DNA of 64,000 nt, from positions 496,001 through 560,000 of the forward strand of contig NZ_JAJKFT010000010.1 of the NCBI RefSeq assembly GCF_020966755.1. The letters are read 5' to 3'. The notes under the pieces were generated by a model, which was not told the origin of the DNA, ran no database searches, and saw only the letters and a list, made by a program, of their open reading frames with translations. This stretch comes from Blastopirellula sediminis (GTDB taxonomy: Bacteria; Planctomycetota; Planctomycetia; Pirellulales; Pirellulaceae). Shown one piece after another: positions 8,493 to 17,178 of this stretch. The position numbers and the translations under genes are program-made. The first letter of the stretch is position 1, and each line of letters begins with the position of its first letter.

Positions 8493-8832
8493 TATCGCTT
8501 CCTAACAGGGGAATCTAAAAACACGATCGTCGCCGCCCAGCGGACGAACCCGGCCGATAGCAGGGGTACTCTACACCGCTACCTTGGACAAAAAAAGTAC
8601 AGTCCATCGATGTGCTTTGACGCTCCAGTTGCGACTGCGTTCCCAGTGTCTGCCCAAAAACTTCGGTAGAACTTGGTAATCGCTCCGGCATTAACCACCT
8701 GGGAGACGGATCCATTGGCGCGATTCTCCGCTTTACTGAATCTAAAGTCTTGCATCGGGGTTGGTGAGCGGTTAAATTTTAATGCACGCGACTGAGATTT
8801 AATCTCAATACCAACAAGCCCACCTGATTACT
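8493..8832. other. Intergenic region upstream of the feo operon
   Basis: This 340-base stretch separates the small minus-strand membrane protein from feoA. I see no gene or tRNA in it. Its only clear element is the palindrome at 8793-8807, described separately; the rest is not repetitive. Confidence 0.6.
8793..8807. promoter_or_regulatory. Candidate iron-regulator operator (7-1-7 palindrome)
   Basis: TGAGATTTAATCTCA is a perfect 7-1-7 inverted repeat 25 bases upstream of the first feoA. The geometry equals the minimal Fur unit TGATAATnATTATCA, with the TGA ends and the inner T:A kept. Placement before ferrous iron uptake genes supports a Fur-type repressor site, but the inner bases differ from the enterobacterial consensus. 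Confidence 0.55.
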
Positions 8833-9063
8833 ATGATTCCTCTCGACATGCTACCGATCGGTCAGACGGCCGAAATCGCCGACGTCCTGGGTGACCTGAA
8901 CGACGTGAAGCGTTTGGCCGAGATGGGAATGCGATGCGGAGCCGTCGTCCAGGTGGTCCAGCAAGGAAGTCCTTGCATCGTCCGTGTGAATGGATGCTCC
9001 CTCTGTTTCCGTGAGTGCGCCCACCTGCAAGTCTTCGTTCAGCCGGTCGCGACCGTCGCATGA
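8833..9063 (+). CDS. feoA: FeoA-domain protein (first copy)
   Basis: A 76-aa SH3-like FeoA-domain protein thought to assist FeoB in ferrous iron transport on the cytoplasmic side. The typical pattern is present: MIPLDMLPIGQTAEIADVLG, then VKRLAEMGMRCGAVVQVVQQ (~31-50), and the small residues around VNGCSLCFRE (~55-64). Three cysteines (about residues 47-62) are unusual for FeoA. Its TGA overlaps the ATG of the second feoA (ATGA), so the two are translationally coupled. The 7-1-7 palindrome lies just upstream. Confidence 0.88.
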   Translation: MIPLDMLPIGQTAEIADVLGDLNDVKRLAEMGMRCGAVVQVVQQGSPCIVRVNGCSLCFRECAHLQVFVQPVATVA

Positions 9064-9293
9064 AGACCCTCTCTGGCTTCAAAGTGGGTGATCGAGTCAC
9101 CGTCAGCTCGATCGAAGGGGACGACGACATCTCGGTTCGCTTGCTCGAGATGGGTCTGGTGCCAGGGGTTGAACTAGAGGTCGTTGGTTACGCTCCGCTG
9201 GGGGACCCGATTGAGATCGAGTTGATCGGCTATCGGTTGTCGCTCCGCAAGTCCGAAGCGTCGCGCGTTCTGGTCACCGATAAATTCTCGTAG
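9060..9293 (+). CDS. feoA: FeoA-domain protein (second copy)
   Basis: A 77-aa FeoA-domain protein. I chose the ATG at 9060 rather than the in-frame codon at 9015, because it overlaps the previous stop as ATGA and gives a standard FeoA N-terminus, MKTLSGFKVGDRVTVSSIEG. The core VRLLEMGLVPGVELEVVGYAPLG fits the family, with the SH3-fold end RLSLRKSEASRVLV. It differs clearly from the first copy, so this is an old duplication, not a recent one. It lies 21 bases before feoB. Confidence 0.9.
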   Translation: MKTLSGFKVGDRVTVSSIEGDDDISVRLLEMGLVPGVELEVVGYAPLGDPIEIELIGYRLSLRKSEASRVLVTDKFS

Positions 9294-9314
9294 CCGCTTC
9301 TTTCCTGAGTTTTC

Positions 9315-11546
9315 ATGTCGATTCAGCAGCAGACCGAACCAATTGCCGTCGCCCTGATCGGCAATCCAAACACCGGAAAGTCGACGCTATTCAACGCCCT
9401 CTCCGGCGTTCGTCAGCGGACCGGCAACTATCCGGGCGTGACGGTCGAAAAGAAACATGGAACCTTCCGCATCGACGACAAAGCGATCGAGCTGATCGAC
9501 TTGCCCGGCTCCTACAGTCTGGCCCCGCGATCGCCGGACGAAATGGTCGCCGTCGACGTGCTGCTCGGCCGCTTACCGGCCGAACGGAAACCGCAAGCGG
9601 TGCTGGTGATCCTCGACGCCGGCAATCTTGAGCGCAACCTCTACATCCTCAGCCAAGTGCTCGAGCTTCGTCTGCCGACGATCGTCGCGCTGAACATGAT
9701 CGACGCCGCCGCCGAAAAAGGGGTCACGGTCGATGTTGAGCTGCTGTCGCAGCGGCTCGGCGTTCCGGTCATCCCCACCCGCGCCAACCAAGGGGAAGGG
9801 GTTCAGGATCTCCGCAAAGCGCTCGCGAATATCGAACACCAAGCGCCCCCTGAGTACCCAAGTCCTTTTCCGCCGGCGTTTCGGGAAGAAGTGGCCGGAC
9901 TGCAAGGACAACTCGTTTCCCGCAACGTCTCGGCGCCTCGATACCTGGTCGAGCGACTGCTGCTCGACACCAGCGGCTACCTCGAATGCGAACTTAAGCT
10001 CGGCGGCGAAGACTTTCACCAACTCATTGAAGAGGCCCGGAAACGTCTGAAAGAATCAGGCGCCCCGGTTCCTGCGGTCGAAGCGATGTCGCGCTACGGC
10101 TGGGTCCGCGAAACGCTGCGCGGCGTGGTCGAGCGGAAACCGGTTCCGCCGCCGCTCTCGGATCGAATCGATCGGGTGATGACCCATCCGATTTTCGGCA
10201 CCATCTTCTTCGCCCTGCTGATGATGCTCGTCTTCACCACGGTCTTTAGCGACTATGTCGCCGGCGTGCCGATGGGGTGGATCGAAGCGGGATTTGAATG
10301 GCTCGGCGAACTGGTCGGCTCAAACCTGGCGGAAGGCCCGTTCCGCTCGCTGCTAGTCGACGGGGTGATCGCCGGCGTCGGCGGCGTGCTCGTCTTTCTG
10401 CCGCAGATTTGCATCCTGTTCTTCTTCATCGCGATCCTGGAAGACTGCGGCTACATGGCCCGCGCCGCTTACCTGATGGACCGCTTGTTCTCGAACATCG
10501 GCCTCAGCGGCAAGTCGTTCATTCCGCTGCTGTCATCCTTCGCGTGCGCGATCCCCGGCGTCATGGCGACCCGCGTAATCGAAAATCGCCGCGACCGCTT
10601 GGTGACGATGTTGATCGCGCCGCTGATGAGCTGCTCGGCTCGCATCCCGGTTTACGTGGTGATGATCGCGGCGTTCGTCCCGCCTTACTCATTCGCCGGC
10701 GGTCTGATCAATTCGCACGCGCTCACCTTCGCCGGGATGTACCTGGTTGGGATCGTGGCGGCGGTGATCGTCGCGTTCGTCCTGAAAAAGACGATCCTCC
10801 GCGGCGCGACTCCGCCGTTCGTGTTGGAATTGCCGTCGTACAAATGGCCGTCGATGAGCACCGTTGGCTTGCGCGTCGCCGAGAAAGGGTGGTCGTTCAT
10901 TCGCCGTGCCGGGACGCTGATCTTTGCGTCGTCGGTATTGGTCTGGGCCGCCGCCTACTATCCGCACAACGAAGCGATCGTCGCTCCGGAGCTGGAGCGT
11001 CTGGCTGCGGTCGAAACCGAACTGGAACAAGCGACCGACGAGGAGAAAATCGCCGCGCTGGAAGAAGAACTAGCCGCCCTCGACCACCGCATCTCCGGCG
11101 CATTGCTTCGCGATAGCTATCTCGGTCGGGCAGGGCGGTGGATCGAACCGGTCGTTCGCCCGCTCGGTTGGGACTGGCGGATCGGCTGTGCGACGCTCGC
11201 GTCGTTTCCGGCTCGCGAAGTGATCATCGGCACGCTCGGGGTGATCTTCGACATGGGGGACGAGGAAGAAGCGGAATCGCTTCCACTGCGTGAGAAACTG
11301 CAGGCCGCCACCTGGGACGATACCGACAAACCGCTGTTCAATTTGCCGGTCGCGCTCTCGGTAATGGTCTTTTTCGCCCTTTGCGCCCAGTGTGCGGCGA
11401 CCTTAGCGGTGATCAAACGCGAAACCAACTCTTGGCGATGGCCAATCTTCACTTTCGTCTACATGACGACGCTGGCCTACGTCGGAGCCTTCGCGATCTA
11501 CAGAATCGCCGCTTTCTTGACCGAAACGCCGATCGTCTCCGTATAA
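9315..11546 (+). CDS. feoB: Ferrous iron transporter FeoB
   Basis: An inner-membrane Fe(II) permease with an N-terminal GTPase. G1 is GNPNTGKST (residues 16-24), G3 is DLPGSYSL (~62-69) and G4 is NMID (~128-131). A helical linker follows, and the membrane part (~280-735) contains the two Gate motifs, around FIPLLSSFACAIPGVMATR (~398-416) and PLMSCSARIPVY (~433-444). The length of 743 aa is normal. A charged coiled-coil-like insert (about 560-600, ERLAAVETELEQATDEEK) sits between late TM helices. It is the third gene of the feoA-feoA-feoB operon, so expression is likely iron-repressed through the upstream palindrome. Confidence 0.96.
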   Translation: MSIQQQTEPIAVALIGNPNTGKSTLFNALSGVRQRTGNYPGVTVEKKHGTFRIDDKAIELIDLPGSYSLAPRSPDEMVAVDVLLGRLPAERKPQAVLVILDAGNLERNLYILSQVLELRLPTIVALNMIDAAAEKGVTVDVELLSQRLGVPVIPTRANQGEGVQDLRKALANIEHQAPPEYPSPFPPAFREEVAGLQGQLVSRNVSAPRYLVERLLLDTSGYLECELKLGGEDFHQLIEEARKRLKESGAPVPAVEAMSRYGWVRETLRGVVERKPVPPPLSDRIDRVMTHPIFGTIFFALLMMLVFTTVFSDYVAGVPMGWIEAGFEWLGELVGSNLAEGPFRSLLVDGVIAGVGGVLVFLPQICILFFFIAILEDCGYMARAAYLMDRLFSNIGLSGKSFIPLLSSFACAIPGVMATRVIENRRDRLVTMLIAPLMSCSARIPVYVVMIAAFVPPYSFAGGLINSHALTFAGMYLVGIVAAVIVAFVLKKTILRGATPPFVLELPSYKWPSMSTVGLRVAEKGWSFIRRAGTLIFASSVLVWAAAYYPHNEAIVAPELERLAAVETELEQATDEEKIAALEEELAALDHRISGALLRDSYLGRAGRWIEPVVRPLGWDWRIGCATLASFPAREVIIGTLGVIFDMGDEEEAESLPLREKLQAATWDDTDKPLFNLPVALSVMVFFALCAQCAATLAVIKRETNSWRWPIFTFVYMTTLAYVGAFAIYRIAAFLTETPIVSV

Positions 11547-11585
11547 TAAGAGTCGTAGCAGGACCACTTATCTCGAGGCGTAAGC

Positions 11586-11792
11586 ATGTCAGACGTATTA
11601 CAGAACGTCGGCGTTCTCCTCTTTATCGCCGGTAGCGGGATTTACCTCACCATCTTGATGTGGCGTTCCGTCGGCAAGGAAGAGCCCGGCTGCGGCAGCG
11701 GATGCAAAAGCTGCACCTCCAAGCACCGCGGGCCGCACATCGGCACAACGCTGATCCAACTCGATACCAAGATCGTCGAGCCGAAAAGGTAG
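11586..11792 (+). CDS. Small Cys-rich membrane protein following feoB
   Basis: 68 aa: one TM helix (~8-26), then a Cys-rich cytoplasmic patch with CGSGCKSC (~36-43) and a His-containing tail (SKHRGPHIG). This layout resembles the FeoB-associated Cys-rich small membrane proteins (FeoC-like replacements) that accompany feoB in many bacteria. It starts 39 bases after feoB in the same direction, so it is probably part of the operon and may handle iron or sense redox at FeoB. The exact family membership is inferred from layout and context. Confidence 0.75.
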   Translation: MSDVLQNVGVLLFIAGSGIYLTILMWRSVGKEEPGCGSGCKSCTSKHRGPHIGTTLIQLDTKIVEPKR

Positions 11793-11885
11793 TCGACGAT
11801 TTTTGCTCCAGCAAATGGCGCCATTACGCACAGGCAATGGCGCTGCGGCGCGAGCGACTCTCTCTGGCGCCCAGCTCGCGCCGTT

Positions 11886-12821
11886 TTAGTCCTTCTCTTC
11901 GCTTTGCGAGCGAATTGCCGCCAGATCTTCGACCGCTTGGAAGTAGGCGATCACCGCCTCCGCGCCGATCCGCAGCCCCAGAATCTTCAGCAGGGCGATA
12001 ATGCCTCCAACGAAAAAGAAGGCGACAGCGCCGCCAACTGCGGCCATCAGTCCCTCGTTCGCCATTCCTGCGACGAAGATGACGCCGCTGATGCCGAGCC
12101 ATCCCAGAACGATCAGCGCCAACCCAAGGTAGTAAACAATCTTGATCACCGACGGGGCGATCATCGTTTTGAAGCTGAAGAGCCCGCCGAGTCCTCCGCC
12201 TGAACTGGAACTGCCCGACGCGGCGCGCGCAGCCCGCCCCTTCCCCTTTTTCTTCTTTCCCTTGCCGGCGCCCTTTTCGTTGGGCGCGACGGAGATCATC
12301 TCCGAGATTTCCGGTTCCTCGCTCTTCGGTTCGACCGCCACGGCGACTGCGGCCGGAGGCGCCGGTGGCGGCGGAGGAGGCGCTGTGATCGACGGCGGGG
12401 TCGGCGTATCTTCATCGAAGGCGCGCGGCTCATCCCCGAGCGACGGAAATTGCGCTTCGCCGGTACTGCCGGTCGGATCAGGAAGTCGTGATGGAAGCGA
12501 GATCCCGTGATCGTCGTCCGCGGTTGTCGGAATCGAGGAGGTCACCTCGTCGGTCGGCGTCACCGGAATCCCCATCGGCACTTCGCCGGCAGCAGGTGTG
12601 GTCGGAGCCGCCGCAACCGGAGGGGCTGCGACCGGCGGCGGACCGCTTGGCAGCTCCAATCCGCGGACGCTCGACGCATGAACCCACGAACTTTCCCCCC
12701 TTCGCACGAGGGTCTCGGGCGTAATCTGCCCAGCGGCGGCAAGTTGCCGCATCTTCTTCGACGAAAACGGGCCTGTCTCCGGCGCATTTTCGTTTGCTTT
12801 CAGGTAGAATTCTTCGGCCAT
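11886..12821 (-). CDS. GYF_2 (DUF4339) domain membrane protein
   Basis: 311 aa. The N-terminal ~55 residues match the GYF_2 pattern: FYLKANENAPETGPFSSKKM, then QLAAAGQITPETLVRRGESSWVHA with the conserved W. These domains are thought to bind Pro-rich peptides. A Pro/Ala-rich disordered linker (~60-185) with the run APPPPPPAPP could itself be a ligand, and a Lys-rich stretch (GKGKKKKGKG) follows. Two to three TM helices lie in ~220-290. It is divergent from the M3 peptidase gene. The function is unknown; a membrane-tethered adaptor is an inference. Confidence 0.8.
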   Translation of the reverse strand: MAEEFYLKANENAPETGPFSSKKMRQLAAAGQITPETLVRRGESSWVHASSVRGLELPSGPPPVAAPPVAAAPTTPAAGEVPMGIPVTPTDEVTSSIPTTADDDHGISLPSRLPDPTGSTGEAQFPSLGDEPRAFDEDTPTPPSITAPPPPPPAPPAAVAVAVEPKSEEPEISEMISVAPNEKGAGKGKKKKGKGRAARAASGSSSSGGGLGGLFSFKTMIAPSVIKIVYYLGLALIVLGWLGISGVIFVAGMANEGLMAAVGGAVAFFFVGGIIALLKILGLRIGAEAVIAYFQAVEDLAAIRSQSEEKD

Positions 12822-13053
12822 GAGTTTTCTCGGGGTGGGTCATCACGGCCAGAATGCCGGAGCGCCCACTCTGTGCCGTCCATCCATCTTGAACGCCGCG
12901 CTGCGTCAAGTCAAACAAACAATGGACCTGCTCGGTACAAGAAACCCAATGGTACTACTGCTCTTCGCCGCTAGACGCACTCCCGGTCGGCGGTTACGTT
13001 GAGCCGAGCGTGAGAAGAATCCGCGAGCCGTCCCACCTTCCCCATTTTCGACC

Positions 13054-14751
13054 ATGGATGATTTTTCGAACTTCTGCCTCCCCAATCCCAACCTGGATGA
13101 GGTAACGGCAGAATACGCCACGCTCAAAACCGAGCTCGAGCTCGCATTAAGCGGCCCGGATACGTCCGATGATGCGCTACGAGCGGTCGTGTGCAAATGG
13201 GATCAGACGCGCCGCCGGCTGGAGTCGTGGAGCAACCTGGTCGAGATTCGCTTCAATCAAGAAACGCACGACCCCGACTTCAAAGCGGCGCAAGACTACC
13301 GCGACGAAATCGCCCCGAAGCTGACCGAGCTGAACGTCAACATCCAAAAGATGCTGGTCGAAACGCCGGTGCGGCCGCGGCTCGAAGCGATCTTCGGCGC
13401 GCATGCGTTCCAGCTGTGGGAAGTGCAGAACAGCACGTTTGATCCCTGCATCCATGACGACCTGGTTCAAGAGTCGAAGCTCGTCTCGCGCTACAACGAA
13501 CTGACCGCCGGCGCGAAGGTGGAGTTCCAGGGAGAAGAGTACAACCTCTCGAGCATCTCGAAGTTCGAAGAGCATGCCGATCGGGACGTCCGCTACGGCG
13601 CGGCCCGCGCGATGTGGCAATGGTTCGCCGCCAATCGGGCCGAACTTGATCAGGTCTACGCCGATCTGGTCGCGATTCGCCACGGCATCGCCCAAAAGCT
13701 CGGCTACGACAGCTTCGTCGAACTCGCCTATCGCCGCATGTCGCGCACCGACTACGGTTCGGAAGACGTCGCGCGGTACCGCGAAGAAGTGCGCGAGCAT
13801 GTCGTCCCTCTCTGCCGCGAGATCCACCGCACGCAGGAAGATACCCTGAATCTCGAGGACTTGATGTTCTGGGATGAAGGGCTGTTCGATAGCGCCGGCA
13901 ATCCGGCGCCGCTCGGCACGTACGAGCAGCAGATCGAAATGGCGCAGAAGATGTTCAACGACATGAACGTCGATCTCGGCAAGTTCTTCCAGGTAATGTG
14001 CGACAAGAACCTGCTCGACCTGAAGATTCGCCCCTGGAAGGCAGGCGGCGGTTTCTGCTCGAGCTTGCCGAGCGAAGAGCTGCCGTTCATCTTCGCCAAC
14101 TTCAACGGCTCGAAGGGGGACGTCGAAGTCTTCACGCACGAGATGGGGCATGCGTTCCAGTGCTACAGCAGCTTTGACGGCGCGGCCCTGCTCGAACATG
14201 TCTGGCCGACCTACGAAGCGTGCGAAATTCACTCGATGAGTCTCGAGTTTCTCACCTGGCCGCACATGGAAATGTTCTTTGGCGACGCCGCCGAACGTTT
14301 CCGCCGCATTCATCTGCTGACGTCGCTCTTGTTCCTGCCGTACGGCGTGGCGGTCGATCACTTCCAGCATGCGATCTTCGCCGAGCCGGACGCGACGCCC
14401 GAACGTCGGCATGCGATCTGGCAAGAGATGGAACGGCTTTACCTGCCGGACACCAACTACGGCGACTTGCCCCACGTTTCCAGCGGCGGCCGTTGGCAGC
14501 AAAAGCGGCACATCTACATGTCGCCGTTCTATTACATCGACTACACCCTGGCCCAGTGCTGTGCGCTCCAGTTCTGGGTTCGCTCAGAACGGGACTTCGC
14601 CACGGCGATGCACGACTACGTCGACCTCTGCAAACGGGGCGGAACGATGCCCTTCTCGGGCTTGGTCGACAGCGCCGGTCTGAAAAACCCGTTCAAACCC
14701 GGCAGCTTGAAGGAAGTGGTGCAGCAAGCCCGCGAGTACTTGAAGCTGTAA
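13054..14751 (+). CDS. M3-family oligoendopeptidase (PepF-like)
   Basis: A cytoplasmic zinc metallopeptidase of family M3 (oligoendopeptidase F/thimet class) that trims short peptides. The HExxH motif is THEMGHAF, with H362, E363 and H366, in the typical context ending VEVFTHEMGHAFQCY. The third ligand, Glu, is expected ~25 residues later in YEACEIHSMSLEF (~389-401), which matches. The length of 565 aa is typical for PepF. There is no signal peptide. The next gene, a YcxB-like paralog, follows 14 bases later, so the tandem array may be co-transcribed with it. Confidence 0.93.
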   Translation: MDDFSNFCLPNPNLDEVTAEYATLKTELELALSGPDTSDDALRAVVCKWDQTRRRLESWSNLVEIRFNQETHDPDFKAAQDYRDEIAPKLTELNVNIQKMLVETPVRPRLEAIFGAHAFQLWEVQNSTFDPCIHDDLVQESKLVSRYNELTAGAKVEFQGEEYNLSSISKFEEHADRDVRYGAARAMWQWFAANRAELDQVYADLVAIRHGIAQKLGYDSFVELAYRRMSRTDYGSEDVARYREEVREHVVPLCREIHRTQEDTLNLEDLMFWDEGLFDSAGNPAPLGTYEQQIEMAQKMFNDMNVDLGKFFQVMCDKNLLDLKIRPWKAGGGFCSSLPSEELPFIFANFNGSKGDVEVFTHEMGHAFQCYSSFDGAALLEHVWPTYEACEIHSMSLEFLTWPHMEMFFGDAAERFRRIHLLTSLLFLPYGVAVDHFQHAIFAEPDATPERRHAIWQEMERLYLPDTNYGDLPHVSSGGRWQQKRHIYMSPFYYIDYTLAQCCALQFWVRSERDFATAMHDYVDLCKRGGTMPFSGLVDSAGLKNPFKPGSLKEVVQQAREYLKL

Positions 14752-14765
14752 TCCCGGCGAGGGTG

Positions 14766-15950
14766 ATGGAAGTTGAGTTTGAAACCAACGATGCGGACCG
14801 GCTGGCTTTTCAAGAAGCGGCGCCTCCGCCGTCGTGGTGGATGGAGCTCGCCGTCTTTTTCGGCCTGTTCCTCGTCTACTGCGGTCCGGCGTTTCTCCCT
14901 TACTTTGTCAGCGGCCGCCCGATCTCGGGCGCCATCTTCCTGGCCATCTTCTCCGCGATCTGGATCTGGATGCTCATTCACGCCAAACGGCAAGAGCGAA
15001 AGAAATTCCTCACCGGCAACCGCATTCGCATCCACCTTGATCCGCGAGGGCTCGTCGAGGGAGAAGAGCACGCAACGTCCTGGGTCGCCTGGTCGCTGTT
15101 TGAAAAGGTCAATACTTTACCTGGCGCCATTCAGCTGCTGTTGAAGACCAAAACGCATCTGTTGATTCCGACGCGCGCCTTCGCCTCGGAAGAAGAGAAA
15201 ACGCGATTCGTCGAACTCGCGGAACAATATCGTGCCGCTGCGAGCGATTCGCCGGGAGCAGATTTTCCGTCCCAGGAAGACGAAGGCTTTCCGACTTGGG
15301 CTCGCGGAATCACGCAATCGATCGACTATCAGAACAAGGCCGACGAACTGGCCTTCGTCGCCAATAACGGCGTCCCTCCCACCAAACGACCGAACGTCTA
15401 TGTGAGCACGCTCCTCAGTTTCGCCTGGCTCTCCGGCGCCCTTGGAGTTTTCGCACTGGGGATAGCGTATCCTGCGCCGACCGCTACCGCGTCCCCTCCG
15501 GCTCGCGACTTGGGGGGCGACTTCGGCATTCTCATGTGTTTTGCGTCGGTCGTCTGGTTTGTCGCCGCGCTGATCGGCACTTCGACCGTGGTTCGGTGGG
15601 TGAATCGCATCCGCATGCCGGCGACGTTCCTGACGCCGCGACGACTGACGATGGGGGCGAAAGGCTACTTCCTCCAATCCTCCCTGATGACCCTCTGCGG
15701 CGATTGGAAGAACCTGTCGCAGGTCGATCAAAACGTCGAGTTTCTCGCCTTGAAGAATCAATATCAGCAGCACATCTGCGTCGTCCCCAAAAAAGCCTTC
15801 CCCACGCCGCAACTGGCCCAAGAATTCGCCGACGAGGCGCAGCTATACTGGCAGGATGCCCAACAACCGGAGGAAGCGGAAGTCGCCGACGACGCGATTG
15901 CGGCGGAAGCGGCCGACGGCGATAACCCGTTTCGATCTCCCCATGCCTAA
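14766..15950 (+). CDS. Tandem membrane paralog 1: duplicated YcxB-like unit with NPFRSP tail
   Basis: 394 aa, first of four consecutive paralogs. I start at the ATG at 14766 (MEVEFETND...), the position shared by all four. The first half has two TM helices (~28-70), then a YcxB-like segment with the pattern W..F..V and LLIPTRAF (~130-145). The second half restarts with SIDYQNKADELAF (~182), which repeats the N-terminal MEVEF motif, then two TM helices (~215-285) and a second YcxB-like segment (ICVVPKKAF, ~337). The C-terminus is DNPFRSPHA. The function is unknown; YcxB-like domains occur in small Gram-positive membrane proteins of unknown role. Confidence 0.8.
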   Translation: MEVEFETNDADRLAFQEAAPPPSWWMELAVFFGLFLVYCGPAFLPYFVSGRPISGAIFLAIFSAIWIWMLIHAKRQERKKFLTGNRIRIHLDPRGLVEGEEHATSWVAWSLFEKVNTLPGAIQLLLKTKTHLLIPTRAFASEEEKTRFVELAEQYRAAASDSPGADFPSQEDEGFPTWARGITQSIDYQNKADELAFVANNGVPPTKRPNVYVSTLLSFAWLSGALGVFALGIAYPAPTATASPPARDLGGDFGILMCFASVVWFVAALIGTSTVVRWVNRIRMPATFLTPRRLTMGAKGYFLQSSLMTLCGDWKNLSQVDQNVEFLALKNQYQQHICVVPKKAFPTPQLAQEFADEAQLYWQDAQQPEEAEVADDAIAAEAADGDNPFRSPHA

Positions 15951-15962
15951 ATTCAAAGCCTT

Positions 15963-17105
15963 ATGCAAGTCGAGTTCGAAAGTCATTCCCACGATGCGGC
16001 CGCCATCTCGGGCGTCGGCAGTTCGCAGCAAACCTGGCGGACCAATCTGCTGTTGATCGTTTGCGGCGTGCTCGTAGGTCTTCCCGGCGTGATCCCGTCC
16101 CTGGTGCTCGGATTTCGCTGGGTCGCGCTGATGATTGGGATCGTCTATTTCAGCGTGCTGTTTCAATATGCGAAGCGGCTATTGCAGAAACCGGATGACG
16201 TTTACGCGCCGGCCGCCGGCGTGATCCGCTTTCGTTTGAATCCCAACTACCTGGAGCATGAGTTCCAGTGGAACCGGGGCCGGACCGCCTGGTCGCATAT
16301 TCAAGAGATCGTCATTCACGACAGCTTCCTGCACATCCACGTCGACTCGGCGATCTCGTTCGTCATTCCACGGCGTGCGTTCGGCGCGGTTGACGACATG
16401 CGTGAGTTCGCCCAGACGGCTCAGTCGTATCTCGCCGCCGCCCGCACCGCGTCGTTGCCCGCGATCGGCTTGTACGACGACGACTTCTTCGTCGCCTGGA
16501 CGCGCGAAGCGGGCCTGAGCGTCGAGTATCAAACCGCTCGATCCGACTGGGCGTACGCGCTCGAAAAGGGAAGCTCCGATCCGAACTGGCGCAGCTGGAT
16601 TTCGCGAGTCGCGCGGAACTCGTTCTACCTGGTCCTATTCGTTGCGATGATGTTCATGGCGTTCAACGTGCAGCACATCGGCTTCGCCGCGTTTTCGCTC
16701 GTCGCCTCGGCGATCTTCTGGTACGTCGGGACGATTTCGCTGCTGTTCCTTATGCGAGAGAAGCGCCGGGAACGTACGGTTCCCGATCAATGGCTGGCGA
16801 AACAGAACCTCTTCATCTCACCGGCCGGCGTCATCAGCATGACGTCGTTCGCCATCTATTGCTCGAACTGGCAGTATTACGAAAGCATCCTGCACGATAC
16901 CGGGTTCATCTACTTCGTCGCCGACGGCCAGGTCTGCGTCCTCGCGCCAAAGGACTCGTTTCCCACCTACGGTCAGGCCCAACATTTCGCCCAGGAAGCG
17001 ATCGTGTGGCACGAGACGGCGCTAAAACCCAAGCAGGAAGAAGAGCCGACCGACGATTCGCCCCTGGTGGATGAAGAAAACCCGTATCGCTCTCCCAAAG
17101 CTTGA
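15963..17105 (+). CDS. Tandem membrane paralog 2: duplicated YcxB-like unit with NPYRSP tail
   Basis: 380 aa, starting MQVEFESHSHD 12 bases after paralog 1. The same two-part plan is seen: TM pair (~28-70), YcxB-like segment with FVIPRRAF (~130-140), a restart at LSVEYQTARSDWAY (~183), TM pair (~220-260), and a second segment with VCVLAPKDSF (~320). The tail is EENPYRSPKA. Divergence from its neighbours is high outside the motif positions, so the array is old. The tight spacing to paralog 1 suggests one transcript. Confidence 0.8.
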   Translation: MQVEFESHSHDAAAISGVGSSQQTWRTNLLLIVCGVLVGLPGVIPSLVLGFRWVALMIGIVYFSVLFQYAKRLLQKPDDVYAPAAGVIRFRLNPNYLEHEFQWNRGRTAWSHIQEIVIHDSFLHIHVDSAISFVIPRRAFGAVDDMREFAQTAQSYLAAARTASLPAIGLYDDDFFVAWTREAGLSVEYQTARSDWAYALEKGSSDPNWRSWISRVARNSFYLVLFVAMMFMAFNVQHIGFAAFSLVASAIFWYVGTISLLFLMREKRRERTVPDQWLAKQNLFISPAGVISMTSFAIYCSNWQYYESILHDTGFIYFVADGQVCVLAPKDSFPTYGQAQHFAQEAIVWHETALKPKQEEEPTDDSPLVDEENPYRSPKA

Positions 17106-17178
17106 GCGGCGCCGCGAAGTGGGGCACAATGGCGCCACCCCTTAGGCGGTCCTCTTCTCCTTTCGCTGGCAGCTCGTG

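Noticed and set aside
13177-14511. A 444-aa minus-strand open frame opposite the M3 peptidase
   Set aside because: High-GC shadow frame; the plus strand has the HExxH motif and normal family length.
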